A DNA stretch of 64,000 nucleotides from Clostridium_AD frigoriphilum. Its GTDB lineage: Bacteria; Bacillota; Clostridia; Clostridiales; Clostridiaceae. The stretch's first letter is position 1. Each line of letters starts with the position of its first letter. Below, in pieces: positions 9,650 through 19,768 of the stretch. The stretch spans positions 1-64,000 of the forward strand of contig NZ_JAZHFS010000018.1 of assembly GCF_036541405.1 (NCBI RefSeq), given 5' to 3'. The translations under genes were made by a program, and so were the position numbers. The notes beneath the pieces were generated by a model. That model saw only the letters and a list, made by a program, of their open reading frames with translations. It was not told the DNA's origin and ran no database searches.

Positions 9650-11320
9650 TTAGAATAGACCTGTAATAGTACCATCTTCAAAAATATCCATCTTATTCGC
9701 CGCAGGAATCTTCGGAAGCCCTGGCATTGTCATTATATTTCCCGTTAAGGCCACAATGAAGCCAGCTCCATTAGATATAGTAATTTCTTTTATATTTATT
9801 GTAAAATTTGTTGGTCTTCCCAAAAGCTTTGGATTATCTGACAAAGAGTTTTGAGTTTTAGCAACGCATATAGGAACTTTATCTAACCCAAGTTTTTCTA
9901 TTTCAGCAATTTGCTTATTTGCAGATGGACTATATTCTACGCCATCGGCTCCATATATTTCCTTGGCAATAATGCTTATTTTTTCTTTTATAGGCAGTTT
10001 AACATCATATAGAACCTTAAAGTCACTTTTATTGTTTTCAATAGTGTCTATTACTTTACTCGCAAGTTCTAATCCTCCATCTGCACCCTTTTCCCAAACC
10101 TCGGTCAAATCTACTTTAACACCCTTTTTAACGCAAAATTCTTTTATACATTCGATTTCTTTTTCAGTATCTGTAACAAATTTATTTATTGATACCACTA
10201 CCTGAACTCCATATTTTTCAATATTTTCTATTTGTTTTTCTAAGTTTCCAATTCCTTTTGAAAGTGCTTCCACGTTAGGTTCGTTTAATTTATCTTTTTT
10301 TACTCCACCATGATGTTTTAGTGCTCTTATTGTAGCAACAAGAACCACGCAATCTGGTTTTAATTTACCATATCTACATTTAATATCAAAGAATTTTTCA
10401 GCACCTAAATCCGCTCCAAACCCAGCTTCAGTTACAACGTAATCTCCTAACTTTAAAGCCATTTTCGTTGCTAGTAGACTATTGCAGCCATGAGCGATAT
10501 TAGCAAAAGGTCCGCCGTGTATTATGGCTGGAGTATTTCCTAATGTCTGAACTAGATTTGGTTTTATAGCATCCTTCATAAGTAGCGCCATCGCACCATT
10601 CACAGCTAAATCTTTACAATAAATTGGGTTACCTCCTAGGTCATATGCAACCAAAATCCTACCCATTCTTTCTTTTAAGTCCATAAGGTTACTCGCCAAA
10701 CATAAAATAGCCATTATTTCAGACGCGACAGTTATCATAAACCCATCTTCACGAGTAAATCCATTAGGCTTACCACCAATTCCAACAATAATATGTCTTA
10801 AAGCTCTATCATTCATATCCATAACTCTTTTAAATATAATCTTTCTACTATCAATTCCAAGCACGTTACCTTGCTGAATATGATTGTCTATAGCTGCTGA
10901 TAATAAATTGTTAGCGGCAGTTATAGCATACATATCACCTGTAAAATGCAAATTTATATCCTCCATTGGTACCACTTGCGCATATCCACCGCCAGCAGCT
11001 CCACCTTTAATACCGAATACTGGCCCAAGTGATGGTTCTCTTAATGCTATCACTGCATTTTTACCTTGTTTGCATAATGCCTCAGCAAGTCCTATTGTAA
11101 CAGTAGACTTACCTTCCCCTGCTGGAGTAGGATTAATAGCTGTAACTAATATTAACTTCCCATCTTTTCTATTTTCATTTCTTCTTAGTACGTCAAGTGA
11201 AATCTTTGCTTTATATTTTCCATATAAATCAATATCATCCTCACCTAATCCCATCTTCTGCGCAACTGTACTTATATGTAACATCTTAGCACTTTGTGCA
11301 ATTTCTATATCACTTTTCAT
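9650..11320 (-). CDS. fhs: Formate--tetrahydrofolate ligase
   Basis: ATP-dependent synthesis of 10-formyl-THF from formate, feeding one-carbon metabolism and the Wood-Ljungdahl methyl branch. The 556-residue protein carries the P-loop-like TPAGEGKSTVTIGL (near 65). It also has the conserved segments REPSLGPVFGIKGGAAGGGY and GFGADLGAEKFFDIKCR, and ends near PGLPKIPAA. I choose the ATG at 11320 because AAGGGG lies eight bases before it; the longer frame starts with a GTG in the SD region. Single gene with its own terminator. The 295 bases upstream, to the ftsH terminator, hold no gene that I can see. Confidence 0.96.
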   Translation of the reverse strand: MKSDIEIAQSAKMLHISTVAQKMGLGEDDIDLYGKYKAKISLDVLRRNENRKDGKLILVTAINPTPAGEGKSTVTIGLAEALCKQGKNAVIALREPSLGPVFGIKGGAAGGGYAQVVPMEDINLHFTGDMYAITAANNLLSAAIDNHIQQGNVLGIDSRKIIFKRVMDMNDRALRHIIVGIGGKPNGFTREDGFMITVASEIMAILCLASNLMDLKERMGRILVAYDLGGNPIYCKDLAVNGAMALLMKDAIKPNLVQTLGNTPAIIHGGPFANIAHGCNSLLATKMALKLGDYVVTEAGFGADLGAEKFFDIKCRYGKLKPDCVVLVATIRALKHHGGVKKDKLNEPNVEALSKGIGNLEKQIENIEKYGVQVVVSINKFVTDTEKEIECIKEFCVKKGVKVDLTEVWEKGADGGLELASKVIDTIENNKSDFKVLYDVKLPIKEKISIIAKEIYGADGVEYSPSANKQIAEIEKLGLDKVPICVAKTQNSLSDNPKLLGRPTNFTINIKEITISNGAGFIVALTGNIMTMPGLPKIPAANKMDIFEDGTITGLF

Positions 11321-11615
11321 ATGCTTCACCCCTTATATATAAATTAAACAGAAAGCATTCCTTTATAGAAATTATTCCTGTTATAGTTCTAAATATGATT
11401 TTATTATTATCTTGTTAAATCATCTCTTGTGGTACATATATATACTTTTAAATTTACTTAATTGGATTAATTATTAAAATCCATTTCTGTTTATTCCCTT
11501 ATAGAATCAATCTTTTATATTATATCACAATTTATATCAAATGTTTAAATAGGAGTTAAGTAAATCTTCAGAAGATTCTTATGATAAGATATTATTTAGT
11601 TTATTTTTAGGCTAA

Positions 11616-11648
11616 AAAAAGACATACAGTAATTTCTGTATGTCTTTT
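11616..11648 (-). terminator. Intrinsic terminator after ftsH
   Basis: AAAAGACATACAG and CTGTATGTCTTTT form a perfect 13-bp stem with a six-base loop; T residues follow on the minus strand. Confidence 0.85.
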
Positions 11649-11660
11649 AACCTCAATAAT

Positions 11661-13490
11661 CTATGATAATTCTATTTCAGCTGATTCTGTTCTAGCAATT
11701 ATAGCCTCAAATTCAGCACCCTCTAGTTTTTCTTTTAAAAGTAATTCTTGAGCTACTGCATGAAGTTTACCTATATTTTCATCAAGAATCTTTTCGGCTT
11801 TTGCATATGCTTCGTCAATAAGATCTTTAACTTCTGAATCTATTTGGAAAGCTACTTGTTCACTAAAGTTTCTACTTTTACCTAAATCTCTCCCGAGGAA
11901 TACTTCATTATGGTCATTGCCAAAAGATATTGGTCCAAGCTCGTCACTCATACCATACTCCATGACCATTTTTCTTGCTATAGATGATGCTCTATCAATA
12001 TCATTTTTAGCACCAGTGCTAATATCTTTCATTATTAGTTTTTCTGCAACTCTACCACCAAGCAGTCCAACCATCTCATCTTTAAGCTTTAACTTTGAAG
12101 TATAAGATGTATCTTCTTCAGGCAAATGCATTGTATATCCACCTGCCATACCTCTTGGTATAATGCTTATTTGATGAATAGGATCTGATAATGGAGAATA
12201 CTTCATTACCACCGCATGCCCAGCTTCATGATATGCAGTTAATTTCCTATCTTTTTCACTAATGACCCTACTCTTTTTCTCAGGTCCTGCAATAACCCTA
12301 GTTACCGCTTCATCAAGTTCTACCATTTCTATAACCTGTTTATTTTTTCTTACAGTAAGCAATGCAGCTTCATTCATTAGATTTTCTAGATCTGCACCAG
12401 TAAATCCTGGTGTTCTCTTAGCTAATACGTCAAGCTTTACCTCATCTGCTAATTGCTTATTTTTAGAATGTACTTTAAGAATCTCTTCTCTTCCCTTAAC
12501 ATCAGGTGCACCTACTAATATATGTCTGTCAAATCTGCCCGGTCTTAAAAGAGCCGGATCTAGTATATCTGGTCTATTGGTCGCAGCTATCATGATTATA
12601 CCTTCATTAACACCAAACCCATCCATTTCAACTAATAGCTGATTCAGAGTTTGTTCTCGTTCATCATGACCACCACCAACACCAGCACCTCTTTGTCTAC
12701 CTACTGCATCAATCTCATCAATAAATATTATACAAGGAGCACTTTTTTTGGCTTGCTCAAATAAATCTCTTACTCTTGAAGCTCCAACCCCGACGAACAT
12801 TTCTACAAAGTCAGAGCCCGATATACTATAAAATGGGACTCCCGCTTCTCCTGAGACAGCTCTTGCAAGTAAAGTCTTACCTGTACCTGGTGGACCAACA
12901 AGTAATATTCCCTTAGGAATTCTTGCACCTGCATCTAAGTATCTTTTAGGTTGTTTTAAGAAATCTACAACTTCCGCAAGCTCGTCCTTTTCTTCATCTT
13001 CACCCGCGACATCATCAAATGTAACTTTCTTCTTATCTGGCGTGGCAATCTTGGCTCTACTTTTACCAAAATTCATTACCCCTCTATTACCGCCGCCACC
13101 GCCGCCTTGCGATTGTTGCATATACATAAACCAAAATGCTACTAGCATTAAAATAATAAGAAGTGTTGGTACTATTTGCAACCACATCGGCATGCTTGCT
13201 GGTTTTATATATGTTTCTGTAACTTTGTCATTAGGATGTTCATCCATAACTTGCATTAATCTCGATAGTGGAACTATCGTTTCGTATTGTGTCCCGTCAG
13301 CTAATTCTCCCGTTATTGTTTTATCTTCTCTTACTTGAACACTTTTAATATCTTTCTTAATCCACTGTTCTTGGAATTTATCAACACTGAGTGTGGTATC
13401 CTTTTTATCAGCATCTTTAAAGGTCACCGCTGCAAAAATCACGAGTACAAATACTACGAGCCAAACTGATGCACTAGAAATCTTTTTCAT
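11661..13490 (-). CDS. ftsH: ATP-dependent membrane zinc metalloprotease FtsH
   Basis: Hexameric membrane AAA+ protease for quality control of membrane and regulatory proteins. The N-terminus has one membrane span (about 7-25), an extracellular segment to about 105, and a second span (about 106-125) followed by a Gly-rich linker (QGGGGGGNRG). The AAA module shows Walker A GPPGTGKT, Walker B IIFIDEIDAVG and the second region ATNRPDILDPALLRPGR. The zinc site is HEAGH. Length 609 is normal. Start ATG has a G-rich SD (GAGGGGGGG). It follows hpt on the same strand, the order tilS-hpt-ftsH known from Firmicutes. Confidence 0.97.
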   Translation of the reverse strand: MKKISSASVWLVVFVLVIFAAVTFKDADKKDTTLSVDKFQEQWIKKDIKSVQVREDKTITGELADGTQYETIVPLSRLMQVMDEHPNDKVTETYIKPASMPMWLQIVPTLLIILMLVAFWFMYMQQSQGGGGGGNRGVMNFGKSRAKIATPDKKKVTFDDVAGEDEEKDELAEVVDFLKQPKRYLDAGARIPKGILLVGPPGTGKTLLARAVSGEAGVPFYSISGSDFVEMFVGVGASRVRDLFEQAKKSAPCIIFIDEIDAVGRQRGAGVGGGHDEREQTLNQLLVEMDGFGVNEGIIMIAATNRPDILDPALLRPGRFDRHILVGAPDVKGREEILKVHSKNKQLADEVKLDVLAKRTPGFTGADLENLMNEAALLTVRKNKQVIEMVELDEAVTRVIAGPEKKSRVISEKDRKLTAYHEAGHAVVMKYSPLSDPIHQISIIPRGMAGGYTMHLPEEDTSYTSKLKLKDEMVGLLGGRVAEKLIMKDISTGAKNDIDRASSIARKMVMEYGMSDELGPISFGNDHNEVFLGRDLGKSRNFSEQVAFQIDSEVKDLIDEAYAKAEKILDENIGKLHAVAQELLLKEKLEGAEFEAIIARTESAEIELS

Positions 13491-13592
13491 TAGAACCCCC
13501 CCTCTCTTTTCATTTATTATGAAATTTTATCACATTAAAAAGCACTTGACAATAATATATATATATTAATAAGTAATTATTATAATACACAC

Positions 13593-14129
13593 TTATTTAT
13601 AAATTTCATCTTTTAATATTCCTATATACGGTAAATTTCTATATCTTTCCGCATAGTCCATACCAAACCCTACAATGAAAAAGTCCGGTACATCAAACCC
13701 TACATATTTAACATCTATATCTACCTTTCTTCTTTCTGGTTTATTAAGTAAACATATAATTTCTAAGCTACTTGGTTTTCTTGCAGATAGACACTTCATT
13801 AGATATTTGAGTGTAACACCTGAATCTATAATGTCTTCTACTATCAGTACGTCTTTTCCTTGAATTTCAAAGTCTAAATCCTTAAGAATTCTTACAACTC
13901 CTGAAGTTTTAGTTGAATTTCCGTAACTCGATACTGCCATAAAATCCATTTTACATGGAATTGTAATTTCTTTTAACAAATCTGACATAAATATAACTGA
14001 ACCCTTTAAAATACCAATAAGTATAAGATCCTTACCATAATAATCTTTACTTACCTTTTCACCCATTTGCCTGATTTTATCCCTTAGTTGATCTTCATTG
14101 TAAAGTACCTCTTTAATATCGTTATTCAT
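13593..14129 (-). CDS. hpt: Hypoxanthine phosphoribosyltransferase
   Basis: Purine salvage: transfers phosphoribose from PRPP to hypoxanthine or guanine. The PRPP-binding motif VLIVEDIIDSGVTLKYL lies near residues 94-110. The family N-terminus (LRDKIRQMGEKVSKDY) and the base-contact region VGFDVPDFFIVGFGMDYAERYRN, shortened to its ends here as VGFDVPD...YAERYRN, are present. The start lies two bases past the tilS stop, so translation is probably coupled; the SD sits inside the tilS end (GAGAGGAA). Confidence 0.94.
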   Translation of the reverse strand: MNNDIKEVLYNEDQLRDKIRQMGEKVSKDYYGKDLILIGILKGSVIFMSDLLKEITIPCKMDFMAVSSYGNSTKTSGVVRILKDLDFEIQGKDVLIVEDIIDSGVTLKYLMKCLSARKPSSLEIICLLNKPERRKVDIDVKYVGFDVPDFFIVGFGMDYAERYRNLPYIGILKDEIYK

Positions 14130-14131
14130 TT

Positions 14132-15526
14132 TTATTCCTCTCTTCCAATTCTAATCTGCAATATATTTTTAGTATCCTTTGACACCTTGAATTTTTCACT
14201 AACCCTATACCCAACTACCCAACTTATATCGTCCCCAAAACATATTAAAGGTATTTCATTTCTTTTAGACTTGGGTATTTTTAAATCAATAAACAAATCC
14301 TTTATTTTTTTATTACCATTCATACCAAGTGGCATGAATTTATCCCCATCTTTTCTATGTCTTAGTATTATCGGCTCATTTATCTGATCATAATCGAAAT
14401 ATTTAATATAATCAGTTCCTGTAAATTCAGTAGATTTTAGTTTGGGTATAACATCAATTTTAACTACCCTGTTTAAAGAATGAATAATATTCTCCTCATT
14501 AATATTTAAGTAATATTGATTATCATTAGCTTCAATCTCTTTTACATACATATATATATGTATATCTCCATAAGAATTCTCAACTATTATGTTTTTGGGT
14601 AACATTATGTTTTTACCTGTATCATGTTTTTGAAGTTCTATAATACTTAATACATGAATTTCTTCAAAATTGTATAAATTATGATTCACAGCAAGTAAAG
14701 CACTTCTAATTATTCTACTTAGAATTGCTTCATGCAGACTAAATGCACTCTTATTTATTATAACTCTTTGCTGACTTATCTCACAATGTTTTTCATATTC
14801 TTTCTCAGAAACAATTTTCAAAAAGTCATTATCTTTTTTCACAATATTTGATAATCGATTTAACGTTTTAATTATATCTTTATTAAAATTTTCTTCCATA
14901 TATGGAATAAGCTCAAGCCTAACTTTGTTTCTTGCATAAATATTTTCTAAATTTGATTTATCTATCCTAGGATTAATATTATTAATAGAATTGTATTTTT
15001 CAATTTCTTTTCTACTAAGTTTAAGTATGGGTCTTACATATATTCCATCGCGAACTGGTTTAATGCCAACCATTCCCTCAATGCCTGTTCCTCTCATTAT
15101 CCTCATTAAAATAGTCTCTGTTTGATCATTTGCATTATGGGCTAGTGCAACCTTATTAGCATTTAATTTAATTATAAGTTCCTCAAAAAAATTATATCTA
15201 ACTTCTCTTCCTGCCATTTCACAAGATAAGTTTCTTTCCCTAGATACTTTATGTATATCCACTTTATTGCTATAAAAAGCTATATTCAAACTCTCACAAG
15301 TTTTTTTTGCATATTCTTCATCTTTATCTGATTCTTCTCCGCGAAGACAATGATTCAAATGTGCACCTACAAGTGTAATTCCAAGCTTATCTTTTAGTTC
15401 ATTCAAAATATAAAGCAAACATGTTGAGTCAGGTCCACCAGAAACCGCAACTATAACTTTATCGCCTTCATCAAACATTGAATTTTCTTTTATAAAACTC
15501 ATTACCTTTTCTGACAAAACTTTCAC
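14132..15526 (-). CDS. tilS: tRNA(Ile)-lysidine synthase
   Basis: Converts C34 of the minor tRNA-Ile to lysidine so that it reads AUA. The PP-loop ATPase motif AVSGGPDSTCLL is at about 27-38, and the conserved HLNHCLRGEESDKDE and HNANDQTETILMRI segments follow. The C-terminal tRNA-binding domain extends to residue 464, the usual long form. The start is uncertain: the frame opens with GTG at 15526, and a TTG three codons later is as well spaced from a weak GGGAAG. It is coupled to hpt. Confidence 0.92.
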   Translation of the reverse strand: MKVLSEKVMSFIKENSMFDEGDKVIVAVSGGPDSTCLLYILNELKDKLGITLVGAHLNHCLRGEESDKDEEYAKKTCESLNIAFYSNKVDIHKVSRERNLSCEMAGREVRYNFFEELIIKLNANKVALAHNANDQTETILMRIMRGTGIEGMVGIKPVRDGIYVRPILKLSRKEIEKYNSINNINPRIDKSNLENIYARNKVRLELIPYMEENFNKDIIKTLNRLSNIVKKDNDFLKIVSEKEYEKHCEISQQRVIINKSAFSLHEAILSRIIRSALLAVNHNLYNFEEIHVLSIIELQKHDTGKNIMLPKNIIVENSYGDIHIYMYVKEIEANDNQYYLNINEENIIHSLNRVVKIDVIPKLKSTEFTGTDYIKYFDYDQINEPIILRHRKDGDKFMPLGMNGNKKIKDLFIDLKIPKSKRNEIPLICFGDDISWVVGYRVSEKFKVSKDTKNILQIRIGREE

Positions 15527-15685
15527 TTCCCAAATTTATTTTTGAAATATTCTACGCTGTACCTCTATTGTATATATTATTCCCATATTACTATATCATA
15601 CTACAATATAATATAGTAACTTATATACTCCATTTTTTTAAACATTCTTTAAACATCATTTTAAAAAGATAAAAATGAAGAATCT

Positions 15686-15707
15686 AAAGAAGACTATTTC
15701 CTTCTTT
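15686..15707 (-). terminator. Weak terminator after spoIIE
   Basis: AAAGAAG and CTTCTTT form a 7-bp stem with an eight-base loop, followed on the minus strand by T-rich sequence (CTTCATTTTTATC). Confidence 0.4.
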
Positions 15708-15740
15708 AATTATTTTCTCCATTTTCAAATTTTGTATATG

Positions 15741-18131
15741 CTAATATAAACTATATATTTTTGAAACTAGAACAGTCATATCATCCTTTACCTTATTTCC
15801 GCTTAATTTTTTTGCCTGCGCGAGCAGACCTTCAGCTAAATCCTTAGGATTATTACAGTTGTTTTTACCCAAATAATCAACTACCCAATCTACTCTACCT
15901 ACATTTTCATCATTATAATCTAATACTCCATCACTTATCATAACTATAACATCCCCATTTTTTAGCTTCATTTGTTGAATGTCTATATCCGCCTTATCTA
16001 AAACACCAATAGGAAGCGATTTAGATTTTATGATTTCTAAACTATCACCAGATTTTAAAAATGTTGCAACTGCTCCTACTTTTAAGAAATCAATTTTGCC
16101 AGTATATAAATCTATACTACTTAAATCAATTGTCGAAAATTTTTCTTCTTCAGAAAATCTCAATGTCATTATCGAATTTACAGTATTAATAGCCGTAATT
16201 TTACTAAATCCTGCCGATGTAAACTTTTCTATTAATTCAACAGCAGCCTCGCTCTCTCTACCTGCTTGGGGACCCGATCCCATGCCATCACTAATAACTG
16301 ACATATAACTTCCATCGGAAAGCTTACCAAAGCTATAACTATCTCCGTTTTGTTTTTCACCTTCTTTACACTGCCTAGCCACACTTGATACTACATGAAA
16401 CTTAGGTGTTTCTTCAATATCTACCTTACACATGTTTGTCTTTGAATCTATGCAGCACCCCTCATCACTAACGCACATAGATTTTCCTGTAACTCCATTT
16501 ATAATAGGTAATAAATCCTTAACACACATTTGCCTTCCACTACAAGCATCAAGTGATAATTTAACACTAAGTCTTCCTAACTTATCATTCAAACACATAA
16601 GATCATTATGCTTAATTCTATTTTTATCTAAAGCTCTGCATACAAGTTTCTCCATAGCAGAATCTATTTGAATCTCCGAATTAAAGTCTTCAACAATTTC
16701 TCCTACAGAATCTGCCATATTACCAATCTGATTTGCTAAAAGCTCCCTACCCTCACTAAGTCTTGTTCTCCACATTTCATTTATAATGTGTTTATTAACA
16801 ATATCCTCTGCATTTTTAAGTATGGCAGTTCTCTTTATACATTTTCTTTCAATTTCATTAGGTACAATATTACTTTTTTTCTCAAAATTCTGAATTAATT
16901 CTTCGAATGCTGCATATGTATAATGTAATTCTCTTTTCCAGCACATCGATTTCATATTACAATTACTACACACCCTATCTGCAAGATTTTCAACGAGCGC
17001 GCTACTTTTACCTTTCATAGCTAACTTATCATTATCTACTAAATTATTTACTATATCAGACATATTAGAAAGTACATCTGAAAAATTATTTAGCCGCCCT
17101 ACAAATGTATCCTTAATTTTATTTATATAACCCTGCTCTATGCTTTGCTTTTTTTTATCCGAATTAAACTCTATAGATAATTTATCGTAAGTGTTTTGTG
17201 GTATTAGTAGAAATATTACCCCTGCCACAAACGCTTCAAATAGTATAAAGGTAGATCCAGTACTACAATATATCTTTATTATTGAGAAAGCTACTACATA
17301 AGATATAACACTTAAAATTTTTCCAGTCTCTTTAAAAATTCCTGTTATTAAACCACATATGCCATACATCCCTATAAACACGATCATATTTGGCGATGAC
17401 ATGCCTACAATGATACCCATAGCAACTCCCGATGCAGCACCTGCTCCACTTCCATTAATGTATGCTATCATTATAACAAATGTCAGACCTAAAATATTGG
17501 TGATTGATATAGTGAAAACACTGAGACCCCAGGTACCTGCTATAATTAATGAACTTATAATTGACATGCTTATTATTTCTTCATTTGAAAATATATGTTT
17601 TGTTTTAATCTCCTTAAAGCATAAAAGACTATAATCAAGAATAAAATATAAAGGGAAGATACATAAAACCAGAAAAAACGAATTTAGAAACGCCATTAAA
17701 GGACTTATCCTAACTATAAAAAAATTATAAATAAACAATTCGAACATAATAATAACAAACATACTAGCTAAAGCTTTAGTTTTAACTTCCATTTTGTTAA
17801 ATACGTGGCTTAAAAGGGCTATAGTAACTATTATTACTAAATATGATGGTAAATTATTTATATTTTTATATAAAGTGATATATCCTAAAAATGTACCGCT
17901 TGCTGTAATTATTGAAATTTTGTCATCATTAACAAATATTATAGCTATTAAGAAAGCTACTCCAAATGGTGCTGTATTATTAATAAGAATAACTCTGCTT
18001 ATTAATAATCCAATCGTAAAATAAAGAATTCCTCTTAAGATTAAATTAATATTCACTGCATTTTTCTTTTGTATTTCGCCCTTTACCTTTCTAACTCTTT
18101 CATATGGAAATATATCAATTCCGTATTGCAT
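15741..18131 (-). CDS. spoIIE: Stage II sporulation protein E, PP2C phosphatase
   Basis: Membrane phosphatase that dephosphorylates SpoIIAA to activate sigma-F in the forespore and takes part in polar septation. The first ~330 residues hold about ten hydrophobic spans, then a central domain with a CSNCNMKSMCW cysteine cluster. The C-terminal PP2C domain has ISDGMGSGPQAGRESE and VIMISDGVLDYND, which carry the metal-binding aspartates. I start at the ATG at 18131 (MQYGIDIFPYERV), giving 796 residues; the frame extends four codons further to a GTG. It lies between the tRNA block and tilS. Confidence 0.95.
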   Translation of the reverse strand: MQYGIDIFPYERVRKVKGEIQKKNAVNINLILRGILYFTIGLLISRVILINNTAPFGVAFLIAIIFVNDDKISIITASGTFLGYITLYKNINNLPSYLVIIVTIALLSHVFNKMEVKTKALASMFVIIMFELFIYNFFIVRISPLMAFLNSFFLVLCIFPLYFILDYSLLCFKEIKTKHIFSNEEIISMSIISSLIIAGTWGLSVFTISITNILGLTFVIMIAYINGSGAGAASGVAMGIIVGMSSPNMIVFIGMYGICGLITGIFKETGKILSVISYVVAFSIIKIYCSTGSTFILFEAFVAGVIFLLIPQNTYDKLSIEFNSDKKKQSIEQGYINKIKDTFVGRLNNFSDVLSNMSDIVNNLVDNDKLAMKGKSSALVENLADRVCSNCNMKSMCWKRELHYTYAAFEELIQNFEKKSNIVPNEIERKCIKRTAILKNAEDIVNKHIINEMWRTRLSEGRELLANQIGNMADSVGEIVEDFNSEIQIDSAMEKLVCRALDKNRIKHNDLMCLNDKLGRLSVKLSLDACSGRQMCVKDLLPIINGVTGKSMCVSDEGCCIDSKTNMCKVDIEETPKFHVVSSVARQCKEGEKQNGDSYSFGKLSDGSYMSVISDGMGSGPQAGRESEAAVELIEKFTSAGFSKITAINTVNSIMTLRFSEEEKFSTIDLSSIDLYTGKIDFLKVGAVATFLKSGDSLEIIKSKSLPIGVLDKADIDIQQMKLKNGDVIVMISDGVLDYNDENVGRVDWVVDYLGKNNCNNPKDLAEGLLAQAKKLSGNKVKDDMTVLVSKIYSLY

Positions 18132-18284
18132 ATTACAAATCACCCACCTTTAATATTTAGGTCTTCATTATAACAAATTCATATGGAAATAATTGTCATA
18201 AAGTGAGATGATTGTATATTTTTTATGAGACAATAAAATTTATATTTTTTATACCATAATTATACATTTCCCTATAATATAAAA

Positions 18285-18312
18285 AAACCTACTATATTAA
18301 TATAGGGGGTTT
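18285..18312 (-). terminator. Second hairpin with T-run below the tRNA block
   Basis: On the minus strand, AAACCCCCTATATTAA folds with TATAGTAGGTTTTTTT: an AT-rich stem with a GG/CC base and a seven-T tail. It lies about 100 bases past the main tRNA terminator and before spoIIE. It is either a backup terminator or the end of a small transcript of its own. Confidence 0.5.
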
Positions 18313-18404
18313 CAGATTATTAAATGAAGCTTGTCATTTCTTGCAATTATATATTCAAGAAATTTATACTTATATGTTTTTTTATCAGCATTTTAAAATA
18401 AACG

Positions 18405-18437
18405 AAAAAATAACTCATAAGTTTCCTTATGAGTTAT
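18405..18437 (-). terminator. Terminator of the tRNA operon
   Basis: ATAACTCATAAG and CTTATGAGTTAT form a perfect 12-bp stem with a TTTC loop. On the minus strand it is followed by TTTTTTCG. It begins at the last base of the final tRNA-Met CCA. Confidence 0.9.
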
Positions 18438-18513
18438 GGTAGCGGAAATAGGACTTGAACCTACGACCCTTCGGGTATGAACCGAATGCTCTAGCCAGCT
18501 GAGCTATTCCGCC
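18437..18513 (-). tRNA. tRNA-Met (CAU), elongator, copy 1
   Basis: 77 bases with encoded CCA and anticodon loop TTCATAC. The acceptor begins GGCGGAA, with a G-U first pair. It lacks the initiator features (no C1-A72 mismatch). It is the last gene of the second unit. Confidence 0.93.
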
Positions 18514-18518
18514 ATATT

Positions 18519-18594
<76 letters not shown>

Positions 18595-18602
18595 ATATTT
18601 AA

Positions 18603-18688
18603 TGCTGAAGACCGGAATCGAACCGGTACGGTGTTTAACCACCGCAGGATTTTAAGTCCTGTGCGTCTGCCAGTTCCGCCACTCCAGC
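18603..18688 (-). tRNA. tRNA-Leu (UAA), copy 1, no encoded CCA
   Basis: Class II tRNA with a long variable arm, anticodon loop CTTAAAA and acceptor GCTGGAG/CTTCAGC. The 3' flank reads A then TTAAAT, so the CCA present in the other two copies is missing and must be added enzymatically. Confidence 0.92.
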
Positions 18689-18756
18689 TTATTTACTTTT
18701 AACTGTTTTTATTAAAACAATTTATTTAATTACTAGGTCTAATGATTTAAGTTTAA

Positions 18757-18832
<76 letters not shown>

Positions 18833-18836
18833 ATAT

Positions 18837-18925
18837 TGGTGCTGAAGACCGGAATCGAACCGGTACGGTGTTTAACCACCGCAGGATTTTAAGTCCTGTG
18901 CGTCTGCCAGTTCCGCCACTCCAGC
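18837..18925 (-). tRNA. tRNA-Leu (UAA), copy 2
   Basis: 89 bases including CCA, with the same body as Leu copy 1. It is four bases from fMet copy 2. Confidence 0.94.
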
Positions 18926-18995
18926 TTTTTTAATTGTAAGTAAAACTTACTAGCAACTTTCACTCAGTTTACATTTTAAGTTGTTTATAACTTAA

Positions 18996-19071
<76 letters not shown>

Positions 19072-19140
19072 ATATTAACACTTAAAATTATTAACTATTT
19101 TATATTATTTAACCTATGTAATGAGTTATCTAAAACTCAT

Positions 19141-19216
<76 letters not shown>

Positions 19217-19295
19217 ACATTAATGTTTAAGGTTAAAATATTATTAACTATGTAATCTTAACTTGCTATTAAATGAATTTTTAAAATCATTTTCA

Positions 19296-19325
19296 ATTAT
19301 ATACTAATATATATACATTTGTCAA
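19296..19325 (-). promoter_or_regulatory. Internal promoter of the second tRNA unit
   Basis: On the minus strand, perfect TTGACA and TATAAT boxes are 18 bases apart. It lies between tRNA-Met copy 2 and fMet copy 4, so the block has two transcription units. A weak CATAT/ATATG hairpin with TTTTTT (about 19338-19366) just before it could end the first unit. Confidence 0.8.
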
Positions 19326-19366
19326 TAGCCTTCGCATAAAAAACATATTAGTTTCAAATATATATA

Positions 19367-19443
19367 TGGTAGCGGAAATAGGACTTGAACCTACGACCCT
19401 TCGGGTATGAACCGAATGCTCTAGCCAGCTGAGCTATTCCGCC
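19367..19443 (-). tRNA. tRNA-Met (CAU), elongator, copy 2
   Basis: Same sequence as Met copy 1, with encoded CCA and anticodon loop TTCATAC. It is the last gene of the first unit (Leu-fMet-Met). Confidence 0.93.
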
Positions 19444-19448
19444 ATGTT

Positions 19449-19524
<76 letters not shown>

Positions 19525-19529
19525 ATATT

Positions 19530-19618
19530 TGGTGCTGAAGACCGGAATCGAACCGGTACGGTGTTTAACCACCGCAGGATTTTAAGTCCTGTGCGTCTGC
19601 CAGTTCCGCCACTCCAGC
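19530..19618 (-). tRNA. tRNA-Leu (UAA), copy 3
   Basis: 89 bases including CCA, long variable arm and anticodon loop CTTAAAA. It is the first gene of the first unit. Confidence 0.94.
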
Positions 19619-19673
19619 CTACTTGCTAGCTTCTTAATTCAATATAAAACGATACCTCTTGGCAACATGTTTT

Positions 19674-19702
19674 ATTATATATGATGTATAAACTGTTGTC
19701 AA
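19674..19702 (-). promoter_or_regulatory. Promoter of the tRNA block
   Basis: On the minus strand, perfect TTGACA and TATAAT are separated by exactly 17 bases, about 55 bases before the first tRNA-Leu. This is a consensus sigma-A promoter, as expected for stable RNA. Confidence 0.88.
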
Positions 19703-19714
19703 TAACTTTTTGTT

Positions 19715-19744
19715 TTTAAAATAGGAACTAAATACTTAGTTCCT
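19715..19744 (-). terminator. Terminator after the S1-domain gene
   Basis: AGGAACTAA and TTAGTTCCT form a perfect 9-bp stem with a four-base loop, followed by ATTTTAAAAAC on the minus strand. It separates the yab cluster from the tRNA promoter. Confidence 0.6.
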
Positions 19745-19768
19745 AAAAATGATTCTATTCACTGTTTA

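Noticed and set aside
10884..11342. 152-residue plus-strand frame opposite fhs
   Set aside because: It is antisense to a well-conserved fhs gene, with no SD or family match; a typical shadow frame.
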